Source of the DNA: Clostridium sp. BJN0001
GTDB lineage: Bacteria; Bacillota; Clostridia; Clostridiales; Clostridiaceae
DNA: 64,000 nt
NCBI RefSeq assembly: GCF_022869825.1
Contig: NZ_CP094971.1
Location: 1,365,501-1,429,500 of the forward strand
Reading direction: 5' to 3'
The notes below the pieces were generated by a model that was given only the letters and a program-made list of their open reading frames with translations, had not been told where the DNA came from and made no database searches. The translations under genes and the position numbers were made by a program. This document shows positions 1-9,780 of the stretch, in pieces; position 1 is the first letter of the stretch; the number at the start of each line of letters is the position of its first letter.

Positions 1-971
1 TCATAAACGATGACAAGCTTCCAATGATTCTTGTTGATTTTCTAAATTATCTTCAAACAATTCGAAGTAAATCTTCAAATACAATTGATGGTTATAAAGA
101 TGATCTTGTTGTGTTCTTCAGATTTATGAAATTATATAAAGGATATGTAAAAGATGATTCAATTGAATTTGAAGAAATAAATATAAAAGATATTGATGAG
201 CAATTTATAAAAAGAATCAGGCTTCAGGATTTTTATGCGTTTTTATCATTTGTTGAAAAATATAGAGATAACGGAACTTATGCCAGAGCTAGAAAAGTTG
301 CTACTTTAAAATCCTTTTTTAATTATTTAAGCAAGAAAATTAAGGTAATTTCTGAAAATCCCGCAGATGAACTTGAAACGCCAAAAATTTCCAAAAGGCA
401 CCCTGTTTATCTAACTCTTGAAGAAAGCAAAAGACTTTTAGATTCTCTTGATAAAAAAGATAAGAATTATTTTAGAGATTACTGCATACTAACTCTATTT
501 CTAAATTGTGGAATGAGAATTTCAGAGCTCTGTAGTATTAAACTTGATAAAATAAAAAATGATACACTAACTATTATAGGTAAAGGTGATAAAGAAAGAA
601 CTGTCTATTTAAATAACGCTTGCTTAAAAAGTATTGATAATTATTTAAAAGTTAGAGATGATACGAAAGCTCTTGCTGAAAATAAAAAATATTTATTTTT
701 GTCTAACATGCACAGACCTATAAATAAAAGAACTGTTGAGATTTTAACAAAAAAACATTTAAATAACGCAGGAATAACTGGAGATAAATACACTCCCCAT
801 AAATTAAGACATACTGCTGCTACACTTATGTATAAATACGGGAAAGTTGACATCAGAAGCCTTCAAGCAATTTTGGGACATGCTAGTATTTCAACTACTC
901 AGATTTATACGCATGTTGATGAAGATGAGTTAAGAGAAGCTGCAAATAAAAATCCCCTTTCAGATTTATAA
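1..971 (+). CDS. XerC/XerD-like tyrosine recombinase (5' end outside window)
   Basis: Site-specific tyrosine recombinase of about 320 residues. It has the N-terminal SAM-like core-binding domain and the C-terminal catalytic domain. Catalytic residues are visible in order: Arg in GMRISEL, Lys in GKGDKERTV, His and Arg in HKLRHTAATL, His in LGHAS, and the nucleophile Tyr in TTQIYTHV. The frame is open to the left edge, and the residues before the first in-window ATG (base 24) continue naturally into the domain, so the true start is probably upstream. It is a host gene, far from the prophage, and may serve dimer resolution or another Xer role. The paralogue cannot be assigned from this fragment. 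Confidence 0.85.
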   Translation, partial: INDDKLPMILVDFLNYLQTIRSKSSNTIDGYKDDLVVFFRFMKLYKGYVKDDSIEFEEINIKDIDEQFIKRIRLQDFYAFLSFVEKYRDNGTYARARKVATLKSFFNYLSKKIKVISENPADELETPKISKRHPVYLTLEESKRLLDSLDKKDKNYFRDYCILTLFLNCGMRISELCSIKLDKIKNDTLTIIGKGDKERTVYLNNACLKSIDNYLKVRDDTKALAENKKYLFLSNMHRPINKRTVEILTKKHLNNAGITGDKYTPHKLRHTAATLMYKYGKVDIRSLQAILGHASISTTQIYTHVDEDELREAANKNPLSDL

Positions 972-986
972 ATCTGAAAGGGAACT
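955..986. terminator. Inverted repeat at the end of the recombinase gene
   Basis: A perfect 13-bp inverted repeat (arms 955-967 and 970-982) overlaps the recombinase stop codon. The T-tract after it is short (aactttta), so it is a weak or bidirectional terminator between this gene and the convergent lipoprotein gene. Confidence 0.5.
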
Positions 987-1014
987 TTTAAAAACGTGCA
1001 CTTCCCTGCTCTTT

Positions 1015-1539
1015 TTAGCTTGGCTGATAAGGAGTATATATTTTTTTCAATTCATTTACATAGTCGCTATCAGTTCCTTCATATATAATTAAAGTATTTT
1101 CTTTTGTATAATAATATGGTGCAGATTTAAAATCTGTTGTTGCATCTTTTATTGTCATGCCATCATCTGTAATATTTTTAAGTGCATTATTCATTTCTTC
1201 TTTACTATCAAATTCATATATAATGACTGGATCATCTTTATATGTATAATTAGTTTCATTTACAGAAAAATTAGGAAAATAATTATATTTATCAGGTGTT
1301 ACAGCATCTTTAATTTCATACCCTGCTTTTATAATATCATCCTTAACATTTTTAGCTGTATATTGAATGTTATCTCCTATATTTTCTGCATTTTCTTTAA
1401 TATCTTCTCCTGCTTTTTCTACTACATTTTCATCTGTAGTTGTATCAGAAGTATTAGTATTATTTTGGCATCCACCTAAAAGGCACATTACAGATAAAGC
1501 TGATGCAGTAAAAAAATATAACAATTTATTTTTTTTCAT
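1015..1539 (-). CDS. Putative lipoprotein
   Basis: A secreted lipoprotein of about 174 residues. It has a basic N-terminus (MKKNK), a hydrophobic stretch and a lipobox ending LLGGC, after which Cys would be lipidated. An Asn/Thr/Asp-rich linker follows, then a region resembling amphipathic helices (about residues 40-80), then a globular C-terminus without a recognised family. The ATG at 1539 is chosen because AAAGGA lies about 9 nt upstream and the signal peptide then starts correctly; an upstream in-frame ATG at 1569 would add ten polar residues before the signal. It converges on the recombinase gene. Function unknown. Confidence 0.7.
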   Translation of the reverse strand: MKKNKLLYFFTASALSVMCLLGGCQNNTNTSDTTTDENVVEKAGEDIKENAENIGDNIQYTAKNVKDDIIKAGYEIKDAVTPDKYNYFPNFSVNETNYTYKDDPVIIYEFDSKEEMNNALKNITDDGMTIKDATTDFKSAPYYYTKENTLIIYEGTDSDYVNELKKIYTPYQPS

Positions 1540-1635
1540 ATAATAATCAATCCTTTCTTGTTTAGTCATACTTAGTATTCCAAAGATTGATACAATCTAT
1601 TCAAGGATCGAATTATATAAACTTGATTAATCTTT

Positions 1636-2058
1636 CTACTTATTAATCTTTTTCTTTAGAAGTTTTACTCCAGGATAAACTTCATCTGTCATTTTATTAA
1701 ATTCATCTTCAGGAATATTGCAAACATCTGTTTCATAATCAATATGATCAAAAGCATCCTCATATCCATCTAAATCAGAATTATCTAAATTGTTATTTTC
1801 CATAAATCTCTTGTAAATCTCACTATTACTTAGATTTTCTTCATTTATTTCATCAAGTTCTTCAGAAGTAAGATCAGCTTTTATATCCTCCATATACTCT
1901 TCTTCTAAGATTTTATTTTCATCTTTATTTTTAGCTATATCTTCTATTTTTATAGCTTTAGTATCTATTCCATTCATTTCAAGACATTTTCCACAATTAT
2001 CACATATTTTATTTTCGTATATATCACAATAGTCATCATCAGAATATTTATATCCCAT
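1636..2058 (-). CDS. Hypothetical acidic protein with an N-terminal CxxC zinc-binding-like motif
   Basis: A 140-residue very acidic protein. Near the N-terminus, CDNCGKCLE resembles a small treble-clef or zinc-ribbon fragment; the rest is Asp/Glu-rich with predicted helices. A GAGGTG Shine-Dalgarno lies 5 nt before the ATG. It is transcribed divergently from lexA and its promoter must lie close to the lexA SOS operator, so LexA might also affect it (inference). The family is not recognised. Confidence 0.65.
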   Translation of the reverse strand: MGYKYSDDDYCDIYENKICDNCGKCLEMNGIDTKAIKIEDIAKNKDENKILEEEYMEDIKADLTSEELDEINEENLSNSEIYKRFMENNNLDNSDLDGYEDAFDHIDYETDVCNIPEDEFNKMTDEVYPGVKLLKKKINK

Positions 2059-2128
2059 ACTTACACCTCAATTAAAATTTTATCAATACATAGTATAACA
2101 TATCATTTATATTGTTGCAAAGCACCTG

Positions 2129-2168
2129 GGAACAAAGGTTTGTATTAAAAAATCAAATATGATATAAT
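2129..2168 (+). promoter_or_regulatory. lexA promoter with overlapping SOS (LexA) box
   Basis: A -35 TTGTAT (2140-2145), a 17-nt spacer and a perfect -10 TATAAT (2163-2168) precede lexA. The 14-mer GGAACAAAGGTTTG at 2129-2142 matches the Gram-positive LexA operator CGAACNNNNGTTYG except at the first base. It overlaps the -35, as expected for autorepression. Confidence 0.75.
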
Positions 2169-2196
2169 TAATTTAAGATAGCGAGGTGAAAAGTAC

Positions 2197-2802
2197 ATGG
2201 ATCAATTGAAAAACAAGCAGTCAGAAATCTATGAATTTTTAAAAGTATATACTGAAAATAAAGGATATCCGCCTTCTGTAAGAGAAATCTGTGAAGCTGT
2301 CAATCTAAGTTCTACATCTACAGTACATGGCCATCTTAAAAGACTTGAAAAAAAAGGACTTATAAAAAGAGATCCTTCAAAGCCAAGAGCTCTTGAAATA
2401 TTAGAACTATCAAATCCTAAAAAAGAAATGGTCAACATCCCTATTATAGGAAAAATAACCGCAGGACGTCCAGTTCTTGCTGTTGAAAATTATGAAGATA
2501 CTTTCCCACTTCCACTTGATTATATAAAGCATGACAAAGAGCTTTTTGCATTGCGTGTAAATGGAAATAGTATGATTAATGCAGGAATAAATAACAACGA
2601 TCTTGCAATCGTTGAAGAATCAAATGTAGCATCTAATGGTGATATTGTTGTAGCTTTAATTGACGATTCAGCTACAATTAAAAGATTTTTTAAAGAAAAT
2701 GGACACTATAGACTCCAGCCTGAAAATGATACTATGGATCCTATAATAATTGATAAATGTACAGTTTTAGGAAAACTTGTAGCAATTTATAGAGAATATT
2801 AA
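2197..2802 (+). CDS. lexA: LexA SOS repressor / autoprotease
   Basis: Represses SOS genes and cleaves itself when bound to RecA filaments. The N-terminal winged helix (about residues 1-65) includes the recognition region [16 protein letters not shown]. The C-terminal S24 peptidase domain has the Ala-Gly cleavage site in ITAGRPVLA, the catalytic Ser in NGNSMI and the catalytic Lys in ATIKRFF. Its 201 residues match the family length. The ATG follows GAGGTG with about 8 nt spacing. Autoregulation is supported by the SOS box at its promoter. Confidence 0.97.
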   Translation: MDQLKNKQSEIYEFLKVYTENKGYPPSVREICEAVNLSSTSTVHGHLKRLEKKGLIKRDPSKPRALEILELSNPKKEMVNIPIIGKITAGRPVLAVENYEDTFPLPLDYIKHDKELFALRVNGNSMINAGINNNDLAIVEESNVASNGDIVVALIDDSATIKRFFKENGHYRLQPENDTMDPIIIDKCTVLGKLVAIYREY

Positions 2803-2849
2803 AAAATACTCTTTACATACTTATATTTTTATGTAAAGAGTATTTTTTT
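2801..2849. terminator. Bidirectional terminator between lexA and the PLP enzyme gene
   Basis: A long hairpin (aatactctttacat paired with atgtaaagagtatt) is flanked by A-runs on the left and T-runs on the right, so it can stop transcription from both convergent genes. Confidence 0.85.
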
Positions 2850-2867
2850 ATTTATAAATATTTATTT

Positions 2868-4163
2868 TTAGTTCTTTTCAGTTTCTAAAACTTTACTAAG
2901 ACCTATCATTATACCAATACGACCATGATCAAAATTAAGTCCTCCCTGCATATATGCAATATAAGGTTCTCTTAATGGACCATCACATGAAAGTTCTATA
3001 GTAGATCCTGATATAAACGATCCTGATGCCATTACTATATCACTATCATATCCTGGCATTGGAGATGGTATACAAACTGCAAATGAATCTATTGGTGATC
3101 CATGCTGAATACCACTACAGAAATTTACAAGCTTATCTGGATCAGAAAATTCTATAGCTTGTATTATATCTGTTCTCTTTTCATCAGATTGTGGGAAAAC
3201 CTTAAATCCAGCAAGTTCCATTACCTTTGCTCCAAAGATTGATGTCTTAACAGCTTCTATTGCTACATGAGGGGCGCTGAAAAGTCCTTGATAAAAACTT
3301 CGCATAAGTCCGTATGTTGCTCCATACTCTCCTCCAACTCCTGGAACAGTCATTCTGTTTTCTGCATTCACAACATACTCTTTTTTACCAGCTACATATC
3401 CACCACCTGGAGCAATTCCGCCTCCTATGTTTTTCATAAGAGAACCTGCAATTATATCAGCTCCTACATCTGTTGGTTCTAATGTTTCAATAAATTCACC
3501 GTAGCAGTTATCTACAAAAATTATAACATCTTCTCTTACGCTTCTTATAACATCTATAACTTCTTTTATCTTAGAAATCGAAAATGATTTTCTAGCTGCA
3601 TATCCTGTACTTCTTTGAATATGTATCATTCTAATTTTTTTATCTTCTTTTAATTTTTCTCTTATTTCATCAAACTTAAAATTTCCTTCTTTATCTAAAG
3701 GTATTATTTCTGTTTCAATACCATATTCATCTAAAGATCCTGGATTTTTTGTTTCAGAAAGTCCAAGTACGCTTAAAAGTGTATCGTATGGAAGTCCTGA
3801 TACACAAAGTATTTTATCATTAGGACGAAGGTTTCCTGCCATTGCACATCCTATTGCATGTGTTCCACTTACAATATGTGGTCTTACAAGTGCAGCTTCT
3901 GTATGAAATACTCTGCTATATACTCTATCTAAAGCATCACGTCCCATATCATCTAGTCCATATCCTGTAGTATTTGTAAAATGTGCTTCACTTATATTTT
4001 CTTCTTGAAAAGCATTTAAAACTTTAAGAACATTATACTCTCTTATTTCATCATATTCTTTAAACTGCTCTTTTAAATCCTTATCTGCTATATCATAATA
4101 CTCAAAACATTTATCATTTATCTTATACTTATCTTTCAAAAATTTTTTTGTTTCATTTAACAT
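2868..4163 (-). CDS. PLP-dependent methionine gamma-lyase-family protein (aluminium-resistance/YnbB type)
   Basis: A 431-residue fold-type I PLP enzyme of the family annotated as aluminium resistance protein or methionine gamma-lyase family. The PLP-binding Lys lies in IAGSLMKNIGGGIAPGGG, and an Asp in VIIFVDNCYGEF would contact the pyridine nitrogen. The substrate is not established; a C-S lyase activity is an inference from the family. It directly follows miaA (stop to start with no gap), so the two are probably cotranscribed. In many clostridia hfq sits between these two genes; here there is no room for it. Confidence 0.88.
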   Translation of the reverse strand: MLNETKKFLKDKYKINDKCFEYYDIADKDLKEQFKEYDEIREYNVLKVLNAFQEENISEAHFTNTTGYGLDDMGRDALDRVYSRVFHTEAALVRPHIVSGTHAIGCAMAGNLRPNDKILCVSGLPYDTLLSVLGLSETKNPGSLDEYGIETEIIPLDKEGNFKFDEIREKLKEDKKIRMIHIQRSTGYAARKSFSISKIKEVIDVIRSVREDVIIFVDNCYGEFIETLEPTDVGADIIAGSLMKNIGGGIAPGGGYVAGKKEYVVNAENRMTVPGVGGEYGATYGLMRSFYQGLFSAPHVAIEAVKTSIFGAKVMELAGFKVFPQSDEKRTDIIQAIEFSDPDKLVNFCSGIQHGSPIDSFAVCIPSPMPGYDSDIVMASGSFISGSTIELSCDGPLREPYIAYMQGGLNFDHGRIGIMIGLSKVLETEKN

Positions 4164-5102
4164 TTAAATATTCTCCTTATTGTTCAAATCATTTAATATC
4201 TTTTCAATCATTTTTTCTTCTGTTAATTTATCTTTATCTAAGAATATGCATCTTGGATCTCGTCTAAACCATGTAAGCTGCCTTTTTGCATAATTTCTAG
4301 AATTCTTTTTTATTAGTTCTACTGCATCTTTAAGAGTTATTTCATCATTAAAATAACTTAAAATTTCTTTATACCCTATTCCTTGCATTGATTGATTCTC
4401 TTTTGTAAGTCCTGAATCATGTAACTTTTTACATTCAGAAATAAGACCATTTTCAATCATTATGTCTACTCTTTTATCTATTCTTTCATAAAGCTTTTGT
4501 CTATCCATAGTAAGTACATAATAATATATATCATATTTTGAATCATAAAAAGAATCGCCTGCATTAAATGAACTAAATGGCTTTTTAGTTATTTTATAAA
4601 CCTCAAGGGCTCTTATTACTCTTTTTACATTGTTCATATGTATAGCTTTATAGCTTATAGGATCAATATCTTTTAGCATTTCATGAAGATAGAAATTTCC
4701 TTTATCAGAAGCTATTTTTTCAAGTTCTTCTCTATATTCTTCATCCTTATATGCATTTGTAAAATCCATTTTACATGTAACTGAATTTATATAAAGACCT
4801 GTTCCTCCAGTAATTATAGGAAATTTATTTCTATTTATAATATCATCAAGACATTTTGTAGCATCTTTTTTATATTCAGCTACTGTATAGTTTTTATCTG
4901 GCTCTATAATGTCTATCATATAATGTTTTATATTTTTCATTTCTTCTTTAGTTATCTTTGCAGAACCTATATCCATATATTTATAAATCTGCATCGAATC
5001 TGCAGAAATTATTTCAGCATTCAGCTTTGAAGCAAGTTTTATTGAAATATCACTTTTTCCAACAGCTGTAGGTCCTCCTATAATAAGTAGTTTTTGTTTC
5101 AT
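4164..5102 (-). CDS. miaA: tRNA dimethylallyltransferase MiaA
   Basis: Transfers the dimethylallyl group to A37 of tRNAs reading UNN codons, the first step of ms2i6A formation. Diagnostic motifs are the P-loop GPTAVGKSD at the N-terminus, [15 protein letters not shown] and the GGTGLYIN motif; its 312 residues are standard. It sits immediately after mutL with a 28-bp gap, in the common mutS-mutL-miaA order. The ATG has AAAGGT about 10 nt upstream. Confidence 0.97.
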   Translation of the reverse strand: MKQKLLIIGGPTAVGKSDISIKLASKLNAEIISADSMQIYKYMDIGSAKITKEEMKNIKHYMIDIIEPDKNYTVAEYKKDATKCLDDIINRNKFPIITGGTGLYINSVTCKMDFTNAYKDEEYREELEKIASDKGNFYLHEMLKDIDPISYKAIHMNNVKRVIRALEVYKITKKPFSSFNAGDSFYDSKYDIYYYVLTMDRQKLYERIDKRVDIMIENGLISECKKLHDSGLTKENQSMQGIGYKEILSYFNDEITLKDAVELIKKNSRNYAKRQLTWFRRDPRCIFLDKDKLTEEKMIEKILNDLNNKENI

Positions 5103-5130
5103 TTAAAAATTACCTTTCATTTAAATTTAT

Positions 5131-6987
5131 TTATACTATTCTTCTAAACTTTTTATCAATATCAGTGCTTGTAAACTTTATAATTACAGGCCTTCCATGA
5201 GGACAATGGAATGGATCATCTAAATATCTTAAATCGTGAACAAGTTTTTCCATTTCAATTTTCTCAAGCTTGTCATTACCTTTTATTGCAGCTTTACATG
5301 CTTTTGTTGCTATAGCTAAATGCTTAACTTCAGTAGTTTTTCCTGATCCTAGATTTTTAATATTATCTAATATATCTAAGAAGAACTTTTTATCATAAAG
5401 CTTTCCCAAAAAGTAAGGTATTTCTTTAATAGAAATTGAATTGTTTCCAAATTCATCTATAATGAATCCTGCCTGTTTAAATACATTCTTATTTTCTTCA
5501 AAATAAGAATAATCATTTTGAGACAGTTCAATAACTATAGGAGTTAAAAGAGGCTGAATTATTATATCACCTGTTTTTATATCATTTAAATACTTTTCAA
5601 ACATTATTTTTTCTGATGCTGCATGCTGATCTATTATATATAATTCACCATCATATTCGCCAAGTATATATGTTTTATTATACTGCCCTATTATATTTAT
5701 TTCAGGAAATTTTGCTTCTTTTACTTTTTCTTCTTCTATAAAAGTTTTACTTTCAAAATCGTTTGAAACTGGTTCTTTTTTTTGATCCTCATTATCTTCA
5801 TTTCTATTAGGTATATTAGGCGATATTAACGTATCACTTATATTATTATCTAAAATTTTATTTTTTTCATTATCCTTAGTTATTATATCACTAATATTTT
5901 TATTTATATTGTTTTCCTGCTCAGTAATCTTGAATTTTATCTCCTCAAAAGAAGGAGATGGTTTTTTATCTTCTCCTTCTATCTTAAATGTATCAAACAC
6001 TTCATTTTTTAAAGCCTCATGAACTGAATCAAATACACATTTAAAAACTTCTCTCTCATTTAAGAATTTAACTTCAGCTTTAGATGGGTGTATATTTACA
6101 TCTACAAATTCAGGATATATATCAATAAAAAGAATAAAAAATGGAAATTTATTTACTGTTGAAAAAGATTTAAAAGCCTGCTCTACAGCTACCTGTACTG
6201 AACGGTTTTTAACGTATCTTTTATTTACAAATATACTCTGATTATTTCTCGATCTTCTAGCTATTTCTTCTTTACCAATGTATCCGTAAATAGTCATAAC
6301 ATCAAGTGAATTTTCAAAATAAATAATATTTTTCACTATATTTTTTCCATAAAGCATTTGTATTGTATCTTTTAAATTGTCTGTCTTAAAAGTATGTATT
6401 ACATTTTTTGAATTATTAATAAGTTTAAAGCTTATATCTTTATTTGAAAGTGCAATTCTTGTAATTATATCGTTTATTAACGATGATTCTTTTGATGTTG
6501 TTTTTAAAAACTTTTTTCTAGCAGGAACATTATAAAATAAATCTTTAATTTCTATACTGGTTCCATTATTTACAGCACACTGCGATTCATTAACTATGTT
6601 TCCTCCTTCAATACTTAATGAATTCCCATAAGTATCTTCTTTTGTCTTAGTTTTTAAAGTAAGTTTTGATATAGAAGCTATTGATGGAAGTGCCTCACCT
6701 CTGAAACCTAAAGTATTAATTTTAAAAATATCATCAGATTCTTTTATTTTACTTGTGGCATGAGGAAGAAAGGCCTTTTTTATATCATCTTTTTCAATTC
6801 CTAAACCATCATCAATTATCTTAATTAAAGATTCGCCGCCATCTTTTACCTCAATTAATATATTTTTAGCGTCTGCATCTATTGAATTTTCAACTAATTC
6901 TTTTACTACAGATACAGGTCTTTCAATAACTTCACCAGCAGCTATTTTATTCGATGTATCATCATCTAATATATTAATTTTCCCCAA
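5131..6987 (-). CDS. mutL: DNA mismatch repair protein MutL (endonuclease type)
   Basis: The GHKL ATPase domain is shown by VENSIDADA, DDGLGI and GFRGEALPS in the first 110 residues. A charged, low-complexity linker follows (about 340-430), then the dimerisation and endonuclease domain. That domain carries DQHAASEKIMFE, the metal-binding motif of nicking MutL found in bacteria lacking MutH, and the conserved CPHGRP near the end. Length is 618 residues. The start is TTG, placed 7 nt after AGGAGG. It lies 22 bp downstream of mutS, in the same operon. Confidence 0.96.
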   Translation of the reverse strand: MGKINILDDDTSNKIAAGEVIERPVSVVKELVENSIDADAKNILIEVKDGGESLIKIIDDGLGIEKDDIKKAFLPHATSKIKESDDIFKINTLGFRGEALPSIASISKLTLKTKTKEDTYGNSLSIEGGNIVNESQCAVNNGTSIEIKDLFYNVPARKKFLKTTSKESSLINDIITRIALSNKDISFKLINNSKNVIHTFKTDNLKDTIQMLYGKNIVKNIIYFENSLDVMTIYGYIGKEEIARRSRNNQSIFVNKRYVKNRSVQVAVEQAFKSFSTVNKFPFFILFIDIYPEFVDVNIHPSKAEVKFLNEREVFKCVFDSVHEALKNEVFDTFKIEGEDKKPSPSFEEIKFKITEQENNINKNISDIITKDNEKNKILDNNISDTLISPNIPNRNEDNEDQKKEPVSNDFESKTFIEEEKVKEAKFPEINIIGQYNKTYILGEYDGELYIIDQHAASEKIMFEKYLNDIKTGDIIIQPLLTPIVIELSQNDYSYFEENKNVFKQAGFIIDEFGNNSISIKEIPYFLGKLYDKKFFLDILDNIKNLGSGKTTEVKHLAIATKACKAAIKGNDKLEKIEMEKLVHDLRYLDDPFHCPHGRPVIIKFTSTDIDKKFRRIV

Positions 6988-7009
6988 AATATCTTCCTCC
7001 TTAAAATGT

Positions 7010-9628
7010 TTAATTTAACTTTTTAGCTTCTGTTACAATATCATATAAAGTATTCATGGCTTCCATAGGATTTAATGATAGCATATCTACATTTTTTAAT
7101 TTCTTTAAAAGATTATCTTTTTCAAGAGAATTAAAGTCCATTTGAATATTTTCAGATTTTTTATTTTTACTATCTGTTTCTACTTCAGTTACTTTTATAA
7201 TCTCTTTGTTTTCACTCTTTTTGCTATCTTTTTTCTTCTCTAAAGAAGCTAATATATCCCTCGCTTTATTTATTACATCTTTAGGAAGGCCTGCAAGTTT
7301 TGCAACTTCTATACCATAAGACTCATCTGCTCCGCCTTCTACAATCTTCCTTAAAAATACTATATTATTATCTTTCTTCTCTACTGCGATTGAATAATTT
7401 TTAACTCCTTTTACACTACCTTCTAATTTAATAAGTTCATGATAGTGTGTCGCAAAAAGCGTCTTGCATCTTAAATGTTTATTTTCTGTTATATATAAAA
7501 TAACTGCCCATGCTATACTAAGTCCATCATATGTAGAAGTTCCACGTCCTACTTCATCTAAAAGGACAAGACTTTTTGATGTGGCATTTTTTAATATGTT
7601 AGATACTTCACTCATTTCAACCATAAATGTTGATTTTCCGCCTGCTAAATCATCTGAAGCACCTATTCTTGTAAATATCTTATCACATATTGATATATTA
7701 GCCTCTGATGCTGGAACAAATGATCCTATCTGTGCCATAAGTGTTATTAATGCAGTCTGCCTCATATATGTTGATTTACCAGCCATATTAGGACCTGTTA
7801 TTATTAAGAATTCATTATCATCCTGATTTAAAAGACAATCATTTGATATGAATTCCCCACTTTGAATCATTTTTTCAACAACAGGATGCCTTCCATCTTT
7901 AATATTAATTATACCTTCTTCATTAATATTAGGCTTTACATAATTATTTGAAATTGCCACATAAGAAAGTGATGATAATGCATCAAGTTCAGATACTATT
8001 TTTGCACTCATCTGTAATCTTGGAATTTCTTTTTCAATTTTATCTCTTATTTCTACAAATAATGAATATTCAAGATTTACGATCTTTTCCTCTGCGCCTA
8101 AAATCTTATCTTCCATAGTTTTAAGTTCATCTGTTATAAATCTTTCAGCATTAGTTAATGTCTGCTTTCTTATATATCTATCATCATTAAGATATTGAAG
8201 ATTTGCTTTAGATACTTCTATATAATATCCAAAAACTTTATTATATGAAACTTTTAAAGATTTAATTCCTGTTATTTCTCTTTCTTTATTTTCAAGAGAA
8301 GCTATCCACTCTTTTCCGTGGAATTTTGATTTTCTTAATGTATCAACTTCAGAATTATATCCGTCTTTTATAATTCCTCCATCTTTAATGCTTAAACTAG
8401 GTTCATCTTTAATAGCTTTCTCTAAAAGTTCTCTTATATCTGATAAATCATCAAGATTTTTATAATAATATAATAAAAGCTCTGACGATGAATCATTTAA
8501 AATATTTTTTATATCAGGAAGCATTGAAATAGATGTTTTTAAAGATATAAGATCTTTTGCATTAACATTTTTATTTGCAATTTTTCCAACTATTCTTTCA
8601 ATATCATATATATCACTTAAAATAGTTCTTAAATCATTATTAAATGTTACATTATTATAAAGTTCCTCTACAGTATTTAATCTTTTTTCTATTCTATCCT
8701 TTGATATAAGAGGTTCTTCAATCCATTTTCTTATAGTTCTTGCTCCCATAGCTGTTGATGTTTTATCAAGAACCCATAAAAGCGAACCTTTTTTTGTCTT
8801 TTCACGAATATTTTCTGTAAGTTCAAGATTTAATCGTGAATTATTATCTATAGTCATATAATTTACAATATCATATCTCTCTAAAAGATTTATATTAGAT
8901 AAGCACATCATCTGTGTACTTTCTATGTATTTTAGTAAAACTTCAGAGCATATTATACTTCCTTCATCTAAACACTCAACCTCAGGATCAGAGAACTGTT
9001 TTATAAGTTCTTCTTTTGAAACTTTATATTCATCAAAATTCTTAACAGTTATAAGTGCATTTGATACTTCATTTATTCTTTTTAAAATAGTGTCATCTAT
9101 TTTATCTGATAAAAGTATTTCTTTAGGAGCTAATTTAGCTATCTCATCTAAAAGTGTTATTATCGTATTTTTAAAAGTAGTTGTTTTAAACTCTCCTGTA
9201 CTTATATCAGATACTGAAAGTGAAATACTTTCTTCATTTATGTCTATTGTCATAAGATATGTATTATCGTCAGAATCACTATTTAAATCTACATATGTTC
9301 CAGGGGTAAGTACCTTAATTACTCCTCTTTTTACAATCCCCTTTGCAAGCTTTGGATCTTCAAGCTGCTCACATATAGCTACCTTATATCCCCTTTTTAT
9401 AAGACGTGGTATATAAGAATATGCTGCATGGTGAGGTATCCCACACATTGGTGCTCTATTTTCAAGTCCACAGTTTTTCCCTGTAAGTACAAGTTCAAGT
9501 TCTCTTGACACAGTAACTGCATCATCAAAGAACATTTCATAAAAGTCACCTAATCTATAAAATAAAATACAGTCTTCATACTGTTTTTTTGTCTTTATGT
9601 ATTCGCTCATCATAGGCGTTAAAGCCAT
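7010..9628 (-). CDS. mutS: DNA mismatch recognition protein MutS
   Basis: An 872-residue MutS1. The mismatch-probing Phe-x-Glu is in [10 protein letters not shown] near residue 30. Connector, lever and clamp domains follow. The C-terminal ABC-type ATPase has Walker [10 protein letters not shown] and the [12 protein letters not shown] region. A strong AAGGAGG ribosome-binding site precedes the ATG. It is the first gene of mutS-mutL-miaA and is separated from the upstream helicase gene by a terminator. Confidence 0.97.
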   Translation of the reverse strand: MALTPMMSEYIKTKKQYEDCILFYRLGDFYEMFFDDAVTVSRELELVLTGKNCGLENRAPMCGIPHHAAYSYIPRLIKRGYKVAICEQLEDPKLAKGIVKRGVIKVLTPGTYVDLNSDSDDNTYLMTIDINEESISLSVSDISTGEFKTTTFKNTIITLLDEIAKLAPKEILLSDKIDDTILKRINEVSNALITVKNFDEYKVSKEELIKQFSDPEVECLDEGSIICSEVLLKYIESTQMMCLSNINLLERYDIVNYMTIDNNSRLNLELTENIREKTKKGSLLWVLDKTSTAMGARTIRKWIEEPLISKDRIEKRLNTVEELYNNVTFNNDLRTILSDIYDIERIVGKIANKNVNAKDLISLKTSISMLPDIKNILNDSSSELLLYYYKNLDDLSDIRELLEKAIKDEPSLSIKDGGIIKDGYNSEVDTLRKSKFHGKEWIASLENKEREITGIKSLKVSYNKVFGYYIEVSKANLQYLNDDRYIRKQTLTNAERFITDELKTMEDKILGAEEKIVNLEYSLFVEIRDKIEKEIPRLQMSAKIVSELDALSSLSYVAISNNYVKPNINEEGIINIKDGRHPVVEKMIQSGEFISNDCLLNQDDNEFLIITGPNMAGKSTYMRQTALITLMAQIGSFVPASEANISICDKIFTRIGASDDLAGGKSTFMVEMSEVSNILKNATSKSLVLLDEVGRGTSTYDGLSIAWAVILYITENKHLRCKTLFATHYHELIKLEGSVKGVKNYSIAVEKKDNNIVFLRKIVEGGADESYGIEVAKLAGLPKDVINKARDILASLEKKKDSKKSENKEIIKVTEVETDSKNKKSENIQMDFNSLEKDNLLKKLKNVDMLSLNPMEAMNTLYDIVTEAKKLN

Positions 9629-9689
9629 AAAATTGCCTCCTTAAAATTTAAATCTCTACTAAAAATTATTTTACCACACTAAGAAAATG

Positions 9690-9744
9690 ATATCAAAAAA
9701 ATCAAGACCACAAATAATAAGATTTCACTCTATTTTGTGGTCTT
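9690..9744 (-). terminator. Terminator after the SNF2 helicase gene
   Basis: An 11-bp perfect stem (9704-9714 with 9734-9744) is followed, on the minus strand, by a T-rich run. It lies between the helicase stop codon and the mutS start. Confidence 0.75.
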
Positions 9745-9780
9745 AAGTATTCTTTTATATTATAAGTTTTATTTAATATC

